A stretch of DNA of 64,000 nucleotides from NCBI GenBank assembly GCA_020698575.1, contig CM036242.1:19158124-19222123 (forward strand), given 5' to 3'. This document shows positions 11,814-24,816 of the stretch, piece after piece; the first letter of the stretch is position 1, and each line of letters opens with the position of its first letter. The position numbers and the translations under genes are program-made. Source of the stretch: Bostrychus sinensis. Lineage: Eukaryota > Chordata > Actinopteri > Gobiiformes > Eleotridae. A model generated the notes under the pieces. That model saw only the letters and a list, made by a program, of their open reading frames with translations, was not told where the DNA came from and did not search any database.

Positions 11814-12587
11814 TATAGATACAGTCGGCATCGCATCATAGTTGGGGACATGGTCTGATGTGGGGGAAAACAAACCACTGCACTCGCTCAGAAACACAAC
11901 TTTTTCATTCTTTACAGACTTTTATGGGGGACTATTTTCAAAATAGCCCATTTTAAAACAAGTCCTGTCTTACACAGATTCTCCAATGTTGTTATGACAT
12001 GTATAAGAATGCTACATTAGGAAATTAAATGTTCTGTATTTTTAAAGACAGGCAGAACAATTCCAACTCAATGGTCCAATGTGATATCTCTAAATATATT
12101 CTTCTCTCTGAGGGCTGTGCCAGAGGACTCAATCAGAAAAGTGTTGTTTATGGCCTGACTTCTACTGGAGTAAATGCAAATATATGAGATGGCATTTAGC
12201 TGCTCCATAAAGATTAGTCTGGTCTGAGCTTGTAAAGCTGAGCTAATGCTAATTCTAATGCTAATGCCATTGAATGAGCTGCCCTAGTGCCATGAGTCAG
12301 TCAGCAGCCTGTTAGGGTCAAACTCGTTGTGTTTTTATATTAGAGACAGTTATGTTACATACAGCATGTTACGTTAATTAGATTAGCATGTTTTATGTCA
12401 GCTAATGTCAGCCAGCAATGATAATTTATGCACAAATTTGGACTGTTGGACCACTATGTCCTCCTGTATGTCTCCTGGTCTTTATTAGGTAAAATATAAA
12501 AAAATAAATCCAGCATTTATTTGTGTATTTGTTTGTTGGGGAATCAGAAATGTGTGGGCGTTCTCACAGTTGCCGACTGTATCTATA
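11814..12587. mobile_element. Non-autonomous DNA transposon with perfect 17-bp terminal inverted repeats
   Basis: TATAGATACAGTCGGCA at 11814-11830 is exactly inverted at 12571-12587. R2-like coding sequence ends on one side and resumes on the other (QREVCQLSELQKGA on the right, KKQAPKRYSQMPIPE on the left), so the 774 bp between is a later insertion. A TA target duplication is possible, because the repeat termini start with TATA, but the exact boundary is ambiguous. I see no transposase; the interior is AT-rich with a short GCTAAT repeat near 12240-12265. Tc1/mariner-type mobilisation is a guess. Confidence 0.7.
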
Positions 12588-12700
12588 GCACCTTTCTGGA
12601 GCTCTGACAGTTGGCACACTTCTCTCTGAGCTGCCTTAATTTTAGTCTCCAACCTTCTCTTCCTGAGGGAATAATAAGCTGGCCAAAGTCAATCCTTGTA
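12588..12700 (-). pseudogene. R2-like LINE: upstream coding remnant
   Basis: The minus strand reads RLETKIKAAQREVCQLSELQ followed by KGA and meets the inverted repeat of the DNA insertion. It is a basic, helical segment that precedes the KKQAPKRYSQ segment in this LINE family. Upstream of about 12700 I no longer recognise the element. Confidence 0.6.
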
Positions 12701-15700
12701 TGGCTGACTTTTTTGGGAAGCACGATTTGATGTTTTTTGTATTTATTAACTTCTTGCTTTATATAAAAATGAAATCATAAAGCAAATTCAGTAAAAACTT
12801 GAAACAAAGCGTAACACCACTAGACCTTTTTGTGTCAATACTTTAAGTTTAAGGGTTGAAACTGCTGGCCTTTTTAAGTGTGGCCAACAATTCCCACTTT
12901 CAGTCTGGTCCAGACGACATTTTGATTGGTTTTGTGAAGATTAAAGCTTTGCACTCTCTCTGCCAGGGAGAACAGTATAATTGATATTTCAGCTCTGGGC
13001 AAACTCGCCCTCGCAGGCCAGTGGCTGTTTCAGCAGAAAATTAATGTTAGCACAGCTTGGCGGCAGAGTGGTCGGCGTGTTTCAGGAAATATACTCTGAG
13101 TTAGGTCTCTCTGGTCCACTGGCTTCTGCTGCAACGATCTGTGTGTGAAATGAGCATTGTGTGTTTGGAAAAAAACGTGAACATCTCTGCATGAGTTGGT
13201 GCCAGCCACCACTGCACACACACAAATGCAATCATTTTTGCTGATTTCAAAGATCTGTTAAAGCCTTGCACTAGTTTCAGAGCTGTTGTGTACAAAGTTT
13301 CTCATAAATTGTAACTGAAGAGGAGACACTACAGGTGAATAAAGATTTTATTTTATTTTTTCAACTAACATATCTTTGCGAATGTTGTCTAATATGTTAT
13401 TGGCATCACCATAACAAAATAAGTTTTGTGTAATTTATTGTATGTTTCAATAAGCCCATTTGGCACTATCTATTTAAATTTGGACCAATTTGCATACACA
13501 AATAAAATTATCTGACAATTGTATGAAGCCAGGTTTATATTTTTTGGTTCATTTCATTGAAAAATTAGATGAAAGTTTATTTTTTTTAGAAGTAACTATG
13601 GATATCTTATTTTGTGTTGCAGTAAGAGAATACTAGCCTTTAAAAAAAGAGAGAGAAAAAAAGAGAAAAAAGTCCCAGAACTTACATTAAGAATGATATA
13701 GTATATCCCGAAAATCCCTCTCTGAAAGTCTGCAAAATAACTGACTGTAAAATGTGGTGCTTGATGATGCTACTGAATTAGAAAACTAACTAGTTTATGA
13801 TAATGTGTAGATTCTGCATTTTAGTGTAAAAGTTTACATGTTATGGAAGCAAACAAGCCAAAAATCTCAAAGTTTTGGCCTGATGATGCTAAAACCGTAT
13901 GGTACAATTTGAGTGTGTCAAGCACATTATATCTACAGTGGGATTTTGCTTCAGTGCTTCTCAGTATTATCAAGTTGCTCAACAATGAGAAGCATCTCTC
14001 TTGTCTACTTCATTAGCACATGTATCATTCGACCCCAATGAAGAACATAAAAATCAACCTAGCATGAAACAACGATGAAGTCCTTGTTCTGATAGCGCCC
14101 TCATGGTGCACTTGTTCTGAATGGGCCATTTAAGTTGACACAGGGGATTAGGCAGATGATGGCTGCAGAGGTCCTCATATTGGTGCAGTGTGACTCGGAC
14201 CACATTAACAGGACATTAGTCTCATTTCCATTCCGACGGCGTGCTCTTCCACACAACAGCGGCAAGCAAGACCAAAATCATTGTGACCCTTTTGCTCCAG
14301 CCTTTCATTTCCTGTCTCCATTCAAACCGCTCTTATCTCTGCCTCTCCTCCCTTTTTCCTCCTTGCCCTTTCTCTGGAGCCTCCTCTTTTTTTCTTTCTG
14401 CCTGTCCTTGCCCCTGCACAACCTATTTTCTTCTTTCTTTTTCTTCCTTGTTCCACATCGACGACTGGGTGAAGCCTCTCCCCGTCACGCTTGGCTGCTC
14501 TCTCCTTAATTACCATGTATTCTTCTTTAGCTAATAAAAACGCTGATGAAACCGATTACATGGTGCCGAGGCTTTGTATGGCGTTGGATTTAGTCACGAA
14601 AAGAGAGTGGGGAAAGAATTGAGGAGGAGAAGAATATTGAAAAAAAAAAAAAGAGACAACGGACTAAGACTTGTAGACTGAAGAGCAGAGACACTGGAGG
14701 AGGAGAAATGGAATGAGGGGGAAGATGGAATGAATGCCATGGGAAGGATGGATGAGAATGAGGAAAAAATGGGAATGGTTTGGGCAGTAACCCGTTTGTT
14801 GTCTTTGTTGGTGTTTGGGTCAGAGATGCTTTAGGCCCTAAGGGAACTTCCTCATCTTATCACAGTGAGCAGACGGCTGGCACATCTTTCTCATTACTAG
14901 CCTTTCAGTTATAGATTACTCCTGCCTTACTCCGCTCCCCAGCCACAGGCAGTCTCTGTTACAGTCTTCAGAGCCACGCTTGCACTAAACACAGTTTGAA
15001 CTACTGAATATAGACTTTGCCTTTTTCTTTGCCTTTTATGATATTAAGTCACTCAGTGTGTCCATGTAATCACAGTCTCAACTTCAACCAACTGTGGCTT
15101 GAAGGAGAAAACGAATTAGGGCTTCTTGCTTGATTGAAATGCCTCTGAGGCTGCTTTCTGGTGTGCCCATTCTCCTTACTATATATGATTATTTCTTAGC
15201 TCAGATGCAGTAATGTTTTTGAAGTTAATGCTACTGCACTTTTTAAAGCCATGTTTCAATGCAAATATTGCAGTTGCTGTGGTACTGTGGTGTCTTGTCC
15301 TGTACAGCTGTAGAAAATATGTAGAGGACATTATTTACAGACCTTTGCATTCAAATAATGCTGTGTTGGGTTTACTCTTATGTTATAAATAGTGTCTATT
15401 GAAATACAAAGTTTCTGTATAAAACATTCTGCACACCTTACATTCCAATGTGAAACAGGAAAAAAAAACCTTTTTACAACTTCAGCAAACAGCACAAACT
15501 GGTCCCTTTGTAGCCACTGTGAGTGCAATTTTCCGTATGCATATCTAGGCCCATTAGCAGCAGAATAGCTGTCCAACAACAGTTGATGTGCATTTGTGCT
15601 TCGGAACAAGCTTTGCCATTACTGATTTGTTGTCCTGTTTCATGACCCCTTTTCAGTGAATACGGAAGCCCCGTGAGGCATCCTCCACATTTACATGTTA

Positions 15701-18257
15701 ATGTTTGCAATTTGTAAACATAAATTGAAAATGTCAGAAGCTCAATAGCCAAATAGAGATAAGTAAACACATTATTGAAAGGCTGTGGCCACTTAAATTC
15801 AGGCACCCATTCCATACAAAAGCCAGAAATTATTAGGAGGAAGAGAAGGATGGGGAGAAGGCAGGAAGAAGACAAAGAGAAGTACAAAAGAGAAAAAAGA
15901 GGGCAGGGGTGCTTTAATTCGCACAGCACGTACTTGCCGAGGGGGTGAGACGATTAGGTTTGTGATGAGAGGCAGCAGTGTGACGGAGAGGGCATGGGGG
16001 GTGTCAGGATGAGCGAGGATGAGGCCGATGAGAAAGAGAGAAGCATTATCTCGCCGGGCTTCCAGAACCCCACACATGCACAACCGCTGTTTTATACATG
16101 GAGACACATACCCATGCACTGGCATCCACTTCAGCTCAGTTTGTAGCAAAATCCACAGTGTGTCTACATTTTCTTTCGAGGTCTTTCTTCACTCCTAAAA
16201 TGCATGTATAAACACACACCCAAGCTGAGTGAGAGAGGAGTCAATGCGCCCGGTTCCCCTGGCTGCACACACATTCATCACTCAGTCGTGGGCCTGACAG
16301 AAGCCTCTGCCCTACGGGCCATGGGTTCACACATACTCACAAGTCCACACAGAAAATAGAAGAGAAAGGATACTGGCCTTCAAAAGCTTTTTTGTGTTTT
16401 GGTATTTCTGTTTTAAAGTAAAGCAGCTGTGTCATGGGAAGATTACTTTGAAACAAAAAGATAGAGAAAGAAATTATTAATTGCTAACCCTGTTGGCCCG
16501 AGTTCAGTGGATTTAATCAGAAAAGGAGAGACAAGTATCTCTCTGTCATTGATGAATTATGGTTACTAACATGGTTAAAACAAATTCAAGAAAGACAAAA
16601 CATTTTCTGTGTAACAAATGGTAACCTTTTTAAGAAGTGCTCAGGGAAATAAAAATTCCATAAAAGTTAGAAGAGAGTTTGAAAGGGCTTTCAGTACATG
16701 ACAAGTTGAAAAAAAAATCCATAAAGCTAAAGATAATTTCCCTGTAGCTCTGTTTTCCCTTGATAGAAGCATGCAATAACAGATGTGGTACAGTCATGTG
16801 TGAAGAGCTGAGACCAGGGATTAATCTATGTCACCAGGTTGAATGTGTTCATTATCCTGCATCAAACGCTGGGTGTTTGTGAAAATGGTTGAAAACAATC
16901 AACAGTCATCACTGAAGGCATATGTCATTTCACAACAAAAGAGCAGACAAGCTGTTATTACTCGGAGGAATGAACGATTGTCTGACACAGAGAGAAGCTT
17001 TGTGGCCACACTTTGAAAGGCTTACCAAAATATAACACTTATCTTGAAATTGGTTGAACAAGCATAAAGCAGACTGTTACTTTGACTATAGACAAAATAA
17101 ATCTATCAAGGTTTCCACTGTGTATTTTTGTACCATCCATTTCCAGCTATCCATTTTCCTCAAAAAACAAAACAAAACAAAAAACTAAACAAACACAAAA
17201 AGGCCTCACAACATCCAGAATCTTGAAGAGCTATATTATGCAAAATTCTCATTTTTAGCTTTCTACTATTTTCTGATGTTCTCCCCTCATCAAAAACATA
17301 CCTGGAGTTGAGTTTTATTCATTCATTTATTTTACTCACGCATGTTTGAGTAATCCTGTATTCTCTGCCGCTGTCTTTCTAAAGCCGTAGAACACCCTGT
17401 TCCATAAACCTCCGCCTCTCACATGAACCCCCTTCTACTCCAGGAAGCACTGACCATTCAAGCCTTCTACATCCAGTCTGCTCTCGTTCATGTATCCCCC
17501 AAAATAAACAAATGAAAAAGCTCTGTTTCTATTCATTCCGCACAGCTACTTTTTTAATTTTGTAGTAAAATGGCATCATACAAAAACTTAAAGGAAATAA
17601 AAGGAGGAGCTTTGTATGTACCTCAGTGACTTCAGCTTGGGTGATGAATGAGTCCACCTCTAAGTAGGATTGCAAAGCTCCTCAAAGTATTCCTTCCACC
17701 ATCTGACAATGTTCCTAGTGAACAGCTCCCTCCCCTTAAAACAGTATTAGACTATAGCTTCTCCCCCCTACAGGGCCAAATAGTTCGCCAGAATCTTTTT
17801 AAGATCAACCAATAGTTCTTCTCTTACCAGACCGCCCACCCCAGCATGCCTGCCAAAACCCATCAGCTGCTTCAAAAGGTCACCTGATCACCTCATATCG
17901 TCCATCAGAATGCCAAATCGGGTAAGAATGGGAAAAAAGACTAATAAAAGACAGGGTAAGAGCGAGGAACTACCTCACAATATACACAAAAATATACTGT
18001 ATATTGATAAAAAAAAATGTTACTGTCAATATGTTTGCATCTGAAACCATAGCTACTGATTGCAGTAGAGTGTTATGGGCATGTTTTAGGTTTGACGTGG
18101 GACGCCCTTGTGTTTAGTAATGTAAACCATGGTGTTCCTTTTACTAGATAGAATTGGTGCTACTCAATGCTGGTTCATCCCACCACTGACCAGGTATTCA
18201 TCTAAAGTATGTTATACAAATGTTTATACATAAATTTACAAAAAAAGATTACATTTC
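12701..18257. other. Gene-free stretch
   Basis: I see no exon, RNA gene or complete repeat. 14280-14470 is pyrimidine-rich, and 14590-14780 is purine-rich with an A tract at 14640-14652. The open frames in the pyrimidine-rich part owe their length to composition. Confidence 0.55.
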
Positions 18258-18745
18258 AGTAGTGTTGTAGTTAAGACCGTACAAGACCAGTCCGAGTCCA
18301 GGGTGAACCGAGACCAGGACAAGGCCCAGAGATTCACAGTTCATGTCAAGACAGAGACCAAGGCATACTGAGACCAGGTTGAGACCAAAACTTGTGAATT
18401 AAAAGGGAAATGTTTTAAAAAGTGTTTCAAATATGTATTTTAATTATTTTAATGATCTAATGCAACAGACTCCACAAACAAAGACAGATTATTTTCCTGG
18501 TTCTTTCAATGCGTAAAGCTAATTACTCCAAAATTATGAAAAATAGCTTTTTCTTATAATGTTTGGCAAATAAAATCTCTGAGACCACCGCATATGAAAT
18601 TGAAACAAGATCAAGCAAAATTAGATTTGAGACCAAGACCGGGTAAAACTGCGGCCAAGACCGAGGCGAGACCAAGACCATTAAAAAATAGTCTCAAGAC
18701 CAGTCTCAAGAGCAAGACTGGTCTCAGGCGCTACAACACCACTTT
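18258..18745. mobile_element. Non-autonomous DNA element with degenerate GAGACCAAGACC repeats
   Basis: The left end has AGTAGTGTTGTAG (18260-18272 region) and the right end CTACAACACCACT (18731-18743), which pair as terminal inverted repeats with one mismatch. Next to each end lie multiple imperfect GAGACCAAGACC-like units (18275-18390 and 18590-18725), with an AT-rich core between. This arrangement is common in fish genomes as a short inverted-repeat element. There is no coding capacity and no clear target duplication. Confidence 0.65.
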
Positions 18746-21279
18746 TCAGCAATAAAAATGACCAGTCAGTAGTTTAAGGTACATGCAGACTGCATTTAAC
18801 AGGAAGAATGAATGGGAAGGTGTAATTTTCTTGACAGTGCTTGATCATAAGAAAATGTTTCCTTTTTTAAAGACGGTACTTTTTTCTACTCTAGTTTGTT
18901 AAATGTACCTTCCTCAAATTTGCCTTGCCTAAAGCTTTGCATTTGAGTATCTAATTTGAATGTGTGCACTTGTGTGTGGATTGCAGTATTAATGGACGTT
19001 CCAGTACATTTGGTCTGACGCCAATGGGCCCAATTGCTTAGCATGCCTGCAGGACATTAATTGATGGCTGGGTTACGCTTCCTAATAAGTGTCATAAATA
19101 ACGGTTTAGCAGGACGAGGGGCGAAAATCTCAAATACATTAACCACCGCGTTGACATCTTAATGGAGATTCAACTGAGATGTGATCAAGCGGAATCCGTC
19201 AAGTAGGAATCCATTAATGCAGGGTTGTAGGCTGTACCTCCATAGCAGCAAACTGGTGACAGGGATAGGGGATGGGACGAACATGCTTTACTGCTTCACT
19301 TATGTGTCATACAGAGCTTTAATGGACAGCCTTGTCAACATCCTTTCCCCGTTCGCACATGGCCCTCCACCAACACAGCTGTTGAAGATCTGTCAAACCT
19401 CTGTGTCAGGGTACTACACGCCCCCTCCTAAAGTCACTTAGGGAGCCAGTAAAAACCAGGGGCCGTTCAGTGGCAGCATCATTGATTTTATCCCCGAATT
19501 ATTGTTGAGGACGCACCATCCCTTGCATACCAATGCCAGTCTCTTTACAACATGAGGGTCATACTAGCCTAACACCACCACCATTTATGTTAAGGGAATG
19601 GAAGTTGGAGAAGCAATGCCGCTGTTGTGGTGCAAATTACTGTGTATGTAAAAATATGCACACAGACACACAAGTATAACCACTAAATAGCAGCGGTTCA
19701 CAGTTTGCCAGTCACCTCAGTTTTGGGTAGGCAGCCAGAAAGCTCATCAGTGGAATTGCAGGTTTAGCCAACTGAGGATTTTTCTGTGTAACCAAGCCTC
19801 AATGAATGGGCTGAAAACCCCCTGAGCTTCCACAGTATATTCTAAGTGGTGCTAGCATTAGTCTCATGCTGGGATTATATTATTTAGCAGTGTGAATGGA
19901 GGCACATAATGCAAAGCAGTGGTGTATATGAGCCACAATACATATGTGCATGGGTTCATATATGCTAATTGAAGTATGCACTTCTTTTCAACAGCAAAAA
20001 ACAAACAAACAAACAAAAAAACAACAAACAAACAAAAAAGAAAAAGATAAATACATAGCCTTCAAAAAACTATGATTCTGTGTCTGGGGAAAAAATTGAG
20101 TGATTTATGTAGTTGTTGTAGTTGTTGACATTGTTTTTACTATGTCAAATGTCATGAGGGAACGTAAACATCTCTACAATGAAAATGAGCACTGTAGTGT
20201 AAGATGAAATGTCCACGGAACCCAAAAAGAACAAGTTGCCTGAGAGGTAAAAAACAACACAAGATTATAATGATTGTTTTTTTATGTCTTATGGGCTTTG
20301 TTAACTCATGGGTCCAATTTAACCCACTCACACAAGCTTTTAACACAATACTTTAACATATTTTCCATGGAGCCTTCATAACTCTTTGCTTTCTTTTCTT
20401 AGCTGAGTGGTAGATCATTAGTCATTCAGGCTGGCAGGCTTTTGTTAAGGGGTTTTCTCAAGTTTATCAAATATGTTGGAAGTTTTCATTGTGAATGTGC
20501 CAGTGGATGGCGAGCAGACTGCAGTGACAGCTTCTTGTGCACATGTGACAGACAGTGTGTGTGCATGCTGTTCCAGTGTTGTTGCTAATGTTTATTGGGG
20601 CCTGTAGGGTGACAGTTTTACTTGTGGCAAGTAGGTAATTAGCATGCATTATTCAAATGAAAGACGAAGGGAATGAGGGTGGGGACCTGTCCACCGGGTT
20701 GTCAGCACTGAAGCCTTCTCACTCAGCACCACTTACTCCTCACGTTTACTGTGTCAGAGCGTGTCTCTTGTTAATGTATTCCCAACGATCAGTATAATGT
20801 GCTTTTATTGCACTCTTTTGTATAACAGGATATGATCGAAGTAAGCCGAAGTTCTGAGACTTTTAATCTTCAATCTGCACTTAAATTTTTTTTTATTTTT
20901 TTTTTCCATTATGAGTCAAATTTGTCTTTTTTATTCTGGCATGCTTGGCAATATATCGTTTGTACTGTAGGAATATTAAAACTAATGTGTAACCTATTAA
21001 ATAAAACAATAGTATTGCTTGAAAATAACACAACAAATAAAACATACATAACATATACACCGATATGTATGGTTAAAGTATGGTACTATGAAAGTGGACT
21101 GTATGATATTTTTTGTGGGAACCATAAAAAACAATGTTGAATTAGAAATGGTTCTACTGACACTTATATATAATATAAAATCTAAATATATAGAGAGAAT
21201 ATAAGAAAAGGGAACATTTCTGAGCCCCTCTGATCCTGAGGCCTGGGACGACAGACCCCCTTGACCGCCCCCCCTCCAC

Positions 21280-21280
<1 letters not shown>

Positions 21281-21314
<34 letters not shown>
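21281..21314 (+). repeat. (AC)17 microsatellite
   Basis: Uninterrupted dinucleotide run, followed by a C-rich tract. Confidence 0.95.
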
Positions 21315-21316
<2 letters not shown>

Positions 21317-22830
21317 TCCCACCCCCCCATCCCCATTCACGGGCTTGGCAGTGTGTATAAAACAGGCTACATACAAAACAGTATTTATATCAAGCTTTGT
21401 TAAACTGAAAAATACAATGCAGTGTATCTACTGACTAATTTTCTGTAGTACTTTTACTTGTGCACATGCATATGTTTATCTTAGAGTTCCTATATTGTGG
21501 TATATTATTGTCTGCAGCTTATGTGAAGTTATTCATATGTACCATTAAACCCCAAACCATGAATTATTAGCACTTTCATTCTCTTGACCTGCCATGCCAC
21601 CACCTAGGAGTAGCTACTGTTTGTTCAGTTGATCAGTTAGTTGCTTGAGAGAGTTCCTACTTTCCACACTTCATATTTAGTTAACATCTACATGTGTCAG
21701 TTTACTTGGGTTCCTATCTCCTCTCATATTATTTACCTACTCACTCAAACACACTGCTAAAGTCCCATTGTCCCCAGGTGCAGCTAGAATGTCAGTGTGC
21801 CCGCTGAATAACTTTTTGTTCCAAAGACACTGCGGTGTGAGTGAACAATCTCACACCAGATTTAACCTCAATATTTCTTTCTCTGCCCAGCAAACAACAA
21901 GTACCTGTCAAATACTTCTTGTCGTACGATGCTTGAATACAGTGTTTAGCACACTCCATCCACAAAAATAAAGTTTAAACTCAAGCAACATGAAAAGACA
22001 ACAACAAAAGCAAACACACTTGTGGTAAAAAGTCATTTATTTTGTGGACACTAAGTCTTTAGAAAGTATTACCCTTTTTCAGCAGCTACTGTTCAGCCAT
22101 GTGTGGCTAGCCAGAGGTCTGTTTGACTGCGCGTGAAATCAGACTAGCTTAACTCCCTTAGCTCATAGTGGATTTGCACAATTTAAATACAACTGTCTTT
22201 GGATTGTGCTGGACCACCAACTAATCCTTTGTTACCAGCGGGACTGGTGCTGCTCAGTCCACTGCCCATCTTTAATAGACTGTTACTGCCCTCATGTGGC
22301 AGCACTTTGCATATACACCCGGCAGTTCTGTTGTGGTAAAAGCACACAACAGCTTACTGTACCACTGTGAATCAGCTTTTTTAGGACAATGACAATGATG
22401 GCTTTATTTCAGAGAATGATAACATAATATACATATATATCATAAAACTACAAAGGACCAGAATGTACAACAATAACCAGCCAGTGGAGCAGTCCTGTGC
22501 AAAACAGAGCACCACATTAGCCTATTCATTACAATGGCCATTAAGCTTAGAAGTAAATAAAAAAAAAAAAATATATAAATAAAAAAGCTTTAGGAATAAT
22601 GATTGAATTATGTATTCTTTGATTAAACAGCTTACATTCAATTTTATCTTTAAATGAGAAGCTCCTTGTTTATCATAATTGTGATCGGCCTAAATTAAGT
22701 ATAAATTAAAATAATATCATCAGTACTGTACTAATGGATTATTTCTGCATGACAAGACACAATAGATGTTTGTGTCTTTAAAATACATTGTTCTGCCTTC
22801 TACAAATGCTCTTCTTTCCTATAACCTGAC

Positions 22831-22850
22831 AGCGCCACAAGATGGTGGTA
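22831..22850 (+). promoter_or_regulatory. Possible CTCF core
   Basis: GCGCCACAAGATGGTGG resembles the CTCF core, with 12 of 14 consensus positions by eye. Short and easily a chance match. Confidence 0.2.
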
Positions 22851-23029
22851 AGTCACTGACAGATTTTCCTTGTTGCCATACTAAGCTAGCTGTATCTTGT
22901 TACTTCTCCTGGTTGAAAACATATAAGGATATATTAAAGAACATATCATATTTACCACAACTTGTTTCATAGCATACATTACTCCTTTGCATATATTTAA
23001 GTGAATATGAAAAGAGTCATATGGCCATA

Positions 23030-23033
<4 letters not shown>

Positions 23034-23109
<76 letters not shown>
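23034..23109 (+). repeat. (AT)38 microsatellite
   Basis: Uninterrupted 76-bp alternating AT run; likely to be polymorphic and prone to cruciform extrusion. Confidence 0.97.
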
Positions 23110-23116
<7 letters not shown>

Positions 23117-24760
23117 AATTTGTAGATGTGCAACCTTAATAATTCAACACATGTTCAAGAAAAGTTATTTTAAACATAGCAAGATAGATAGAACCCCAAA
23201 AATGACTAAAATATTGATCTGTTATACTTTTTTAAATATTATACTAAAATAATAAGTACAATTACAATATAAGTACAATTTCTATTACCACATCATTTAG
23301 CAAATTGAATTTCAGTTTTAGTTCATTGTTAACTACAAATTTAAATATGTTTTCAGGCATAATAAAATAAAAATGTGTGCTACAAAAGAAGTGATCATCT
23401 AACTTTTTCTATTGCATGCTCTTTATAAAATTGTATAAATCAGTCCATTTTCTAATATCAATGTTACAGAACAAATCTGTGATGCTGTGTGATGATACTC
23501 GTTAGTAGCAAAATAAATAAATAAATAAATAAAAAAACATGTAAATGGGAGCTCCAGAACAGTCTCCATGTGATGTACTCTATGTTCATGCCTCACTACT
23601 CCAACTAGTGCACTGGCATGCTATAAGCTAATGGTAGGGCGCCTCTGTCAGATCCAGGCCCTCATCATGAGCGCCCGGCCATCAGGGTTCAAGCTCACAT
23701 GTGACCATTAACACATATAGGCTGTGGTACGCTTAATATTCACACTGGGACAGACAGGGGGGAGTGGGTCACTGTCCTGCAGCATGCTTACCAGGCTGCT
23801 CTTCCCAAGGACATTACCGCTCCAGTCCAGAAGCTCTCGGGTGGCAGCCTATCATTAGTGTGCCTGCTAGAGCCCAAAGAGGTGATAGCAGGGGGAATTG
23901 TGGGCTTTCATATCCAAAAGCCGGTCCACAGGATGCCAAGCCGAGTGTGGTAATTTAGCTCAGAGGTGATGGAAAATAGTGGGTTAGTTTAATGGCAAGT
24001 TTGTGTGGCCATGTAAAAGCCTTCATCAGATAGTGGGCACTGGAGTGAATGGGTGAGAGGAACCAAAGACCAAGAGAGTGGTGCTGGAGAGTATGTCAGC
24101 TTAGAACTGAACTGCTGGTTTGTGCCATATTCAGGAATTATATATTTAGAATTGTGTCTATTGTATCTAATTTACAATCGTATGTAAAAATTTAGGCTTT
24201 AGATTGAAGAGTCAAAATTTTGAATTGTCAATGTCTATATGTGCAGGACACAAATCAAAATGCTGTTTCTGCTTTCTTATCAATGTTATACATGCAGTAA
24301 AAGTGTAAAAAAAAAAGACATATAGTAAGTAGTATGTAAAACTAAAACGTACAATATACACAAAAAGTCAAAAGTAAAATGCAGTCAACAAAAAGACAAA
24401 CATGCATAAAAACAAAATTTTGAAGGCTCAACATTACCACCCCATTTATTAATAATATACACAATAACAGTATAGATAATTATGAAAGATTATATATTAA
24501 TTGTTTTAATGTTTAAAAACATAACCCTAAATATAAACAATGCATTTATATAGACTGACAATATTCACACATATATTTTAAAATTGTGATTATATTAACC
24601 TATTTTAACCCATAACCTGTAGCCTGCATTAGTACAGCTAAAGTTGTTGTTCACACAAAATCCCCTGTTTGTTGTGTGTCTGTTTATAATTAAAAAAAAA
24701 AAAACACTTTGAATTTCACATAGAAAAAGAAAAAAAAAATCAATTCACCATCTCTGTCTC

Positions 24761-24816
24761 CCTTGGCAACAGGTTATAATCCATAGTTACGATGAGCGGT
24801 TGCTAGGTGCGTTGCC
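24761..24816. promoter_or_regulatory. Cluster of RFX half-site-like GTTGCC/GGCAAC motifs
   Basis: GGCAAC at 24765-24770, GTTGCT at 24799-24804 and GTTGCC at 24811-24816 lie within 52 bp. RFX factors bind inverted half-sites of this kind. Here the spacing is not that of one canonical X-box, so binding is uncertain. Confidence 0.2.

Larger units (their letters stand above)
7855..12720 (-). mobile_element. R2-like non-LTR retrotransposon, broken and doubly interrupted
   Basis: Minus-strand coding pieces appear in the right order for one R2-like polyprotein. An N-terminal part lies at 12588-12700 and 11650-11813. Reverse transcriptase follows at about 11400-10740, with KAYDS and a YMDD box, then the region behind it at 10293-10180. 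A C-terminal restriction-like endonuclease region lies at 8603-7902. Frames shift between pieces and stops interrupt them, so the copy is dead. Two foreign insertions (8604-10167 and 11814-12587) split it, and removing them restores continuous homology. The R2/R4-type assignment (one reading frame, C-terminal endonuclease) rests on recognised sequence. The 5' limit near 12720 and the 3' limit near 7855 are approximate. Confidence 0.75.

Noticed and set aside
14135..14509. Plus-strand frame of 124 codons
   Set aside because: Length comes from a pyrimidine-rich tract (Ser/Leu/Phe/Pro composition). No domain, no paired splice sites.
15474..15929. Minus-strand frame of 151 codons with a hydrophobic stretch
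   Set aside because: The hydrophobic part comes from a purine-rich plus strand (GAAGGAAGAAG-type), giving Leu/Phe/Ser codons on the complement. No recognisable family.
23034..23109. Long AT palindrome as a functional hairpin
   Set aside because: Any long (AT)n is self-complementary. Without conserved flanking arms, unlike 7804-7855, it is only a microsatellite.
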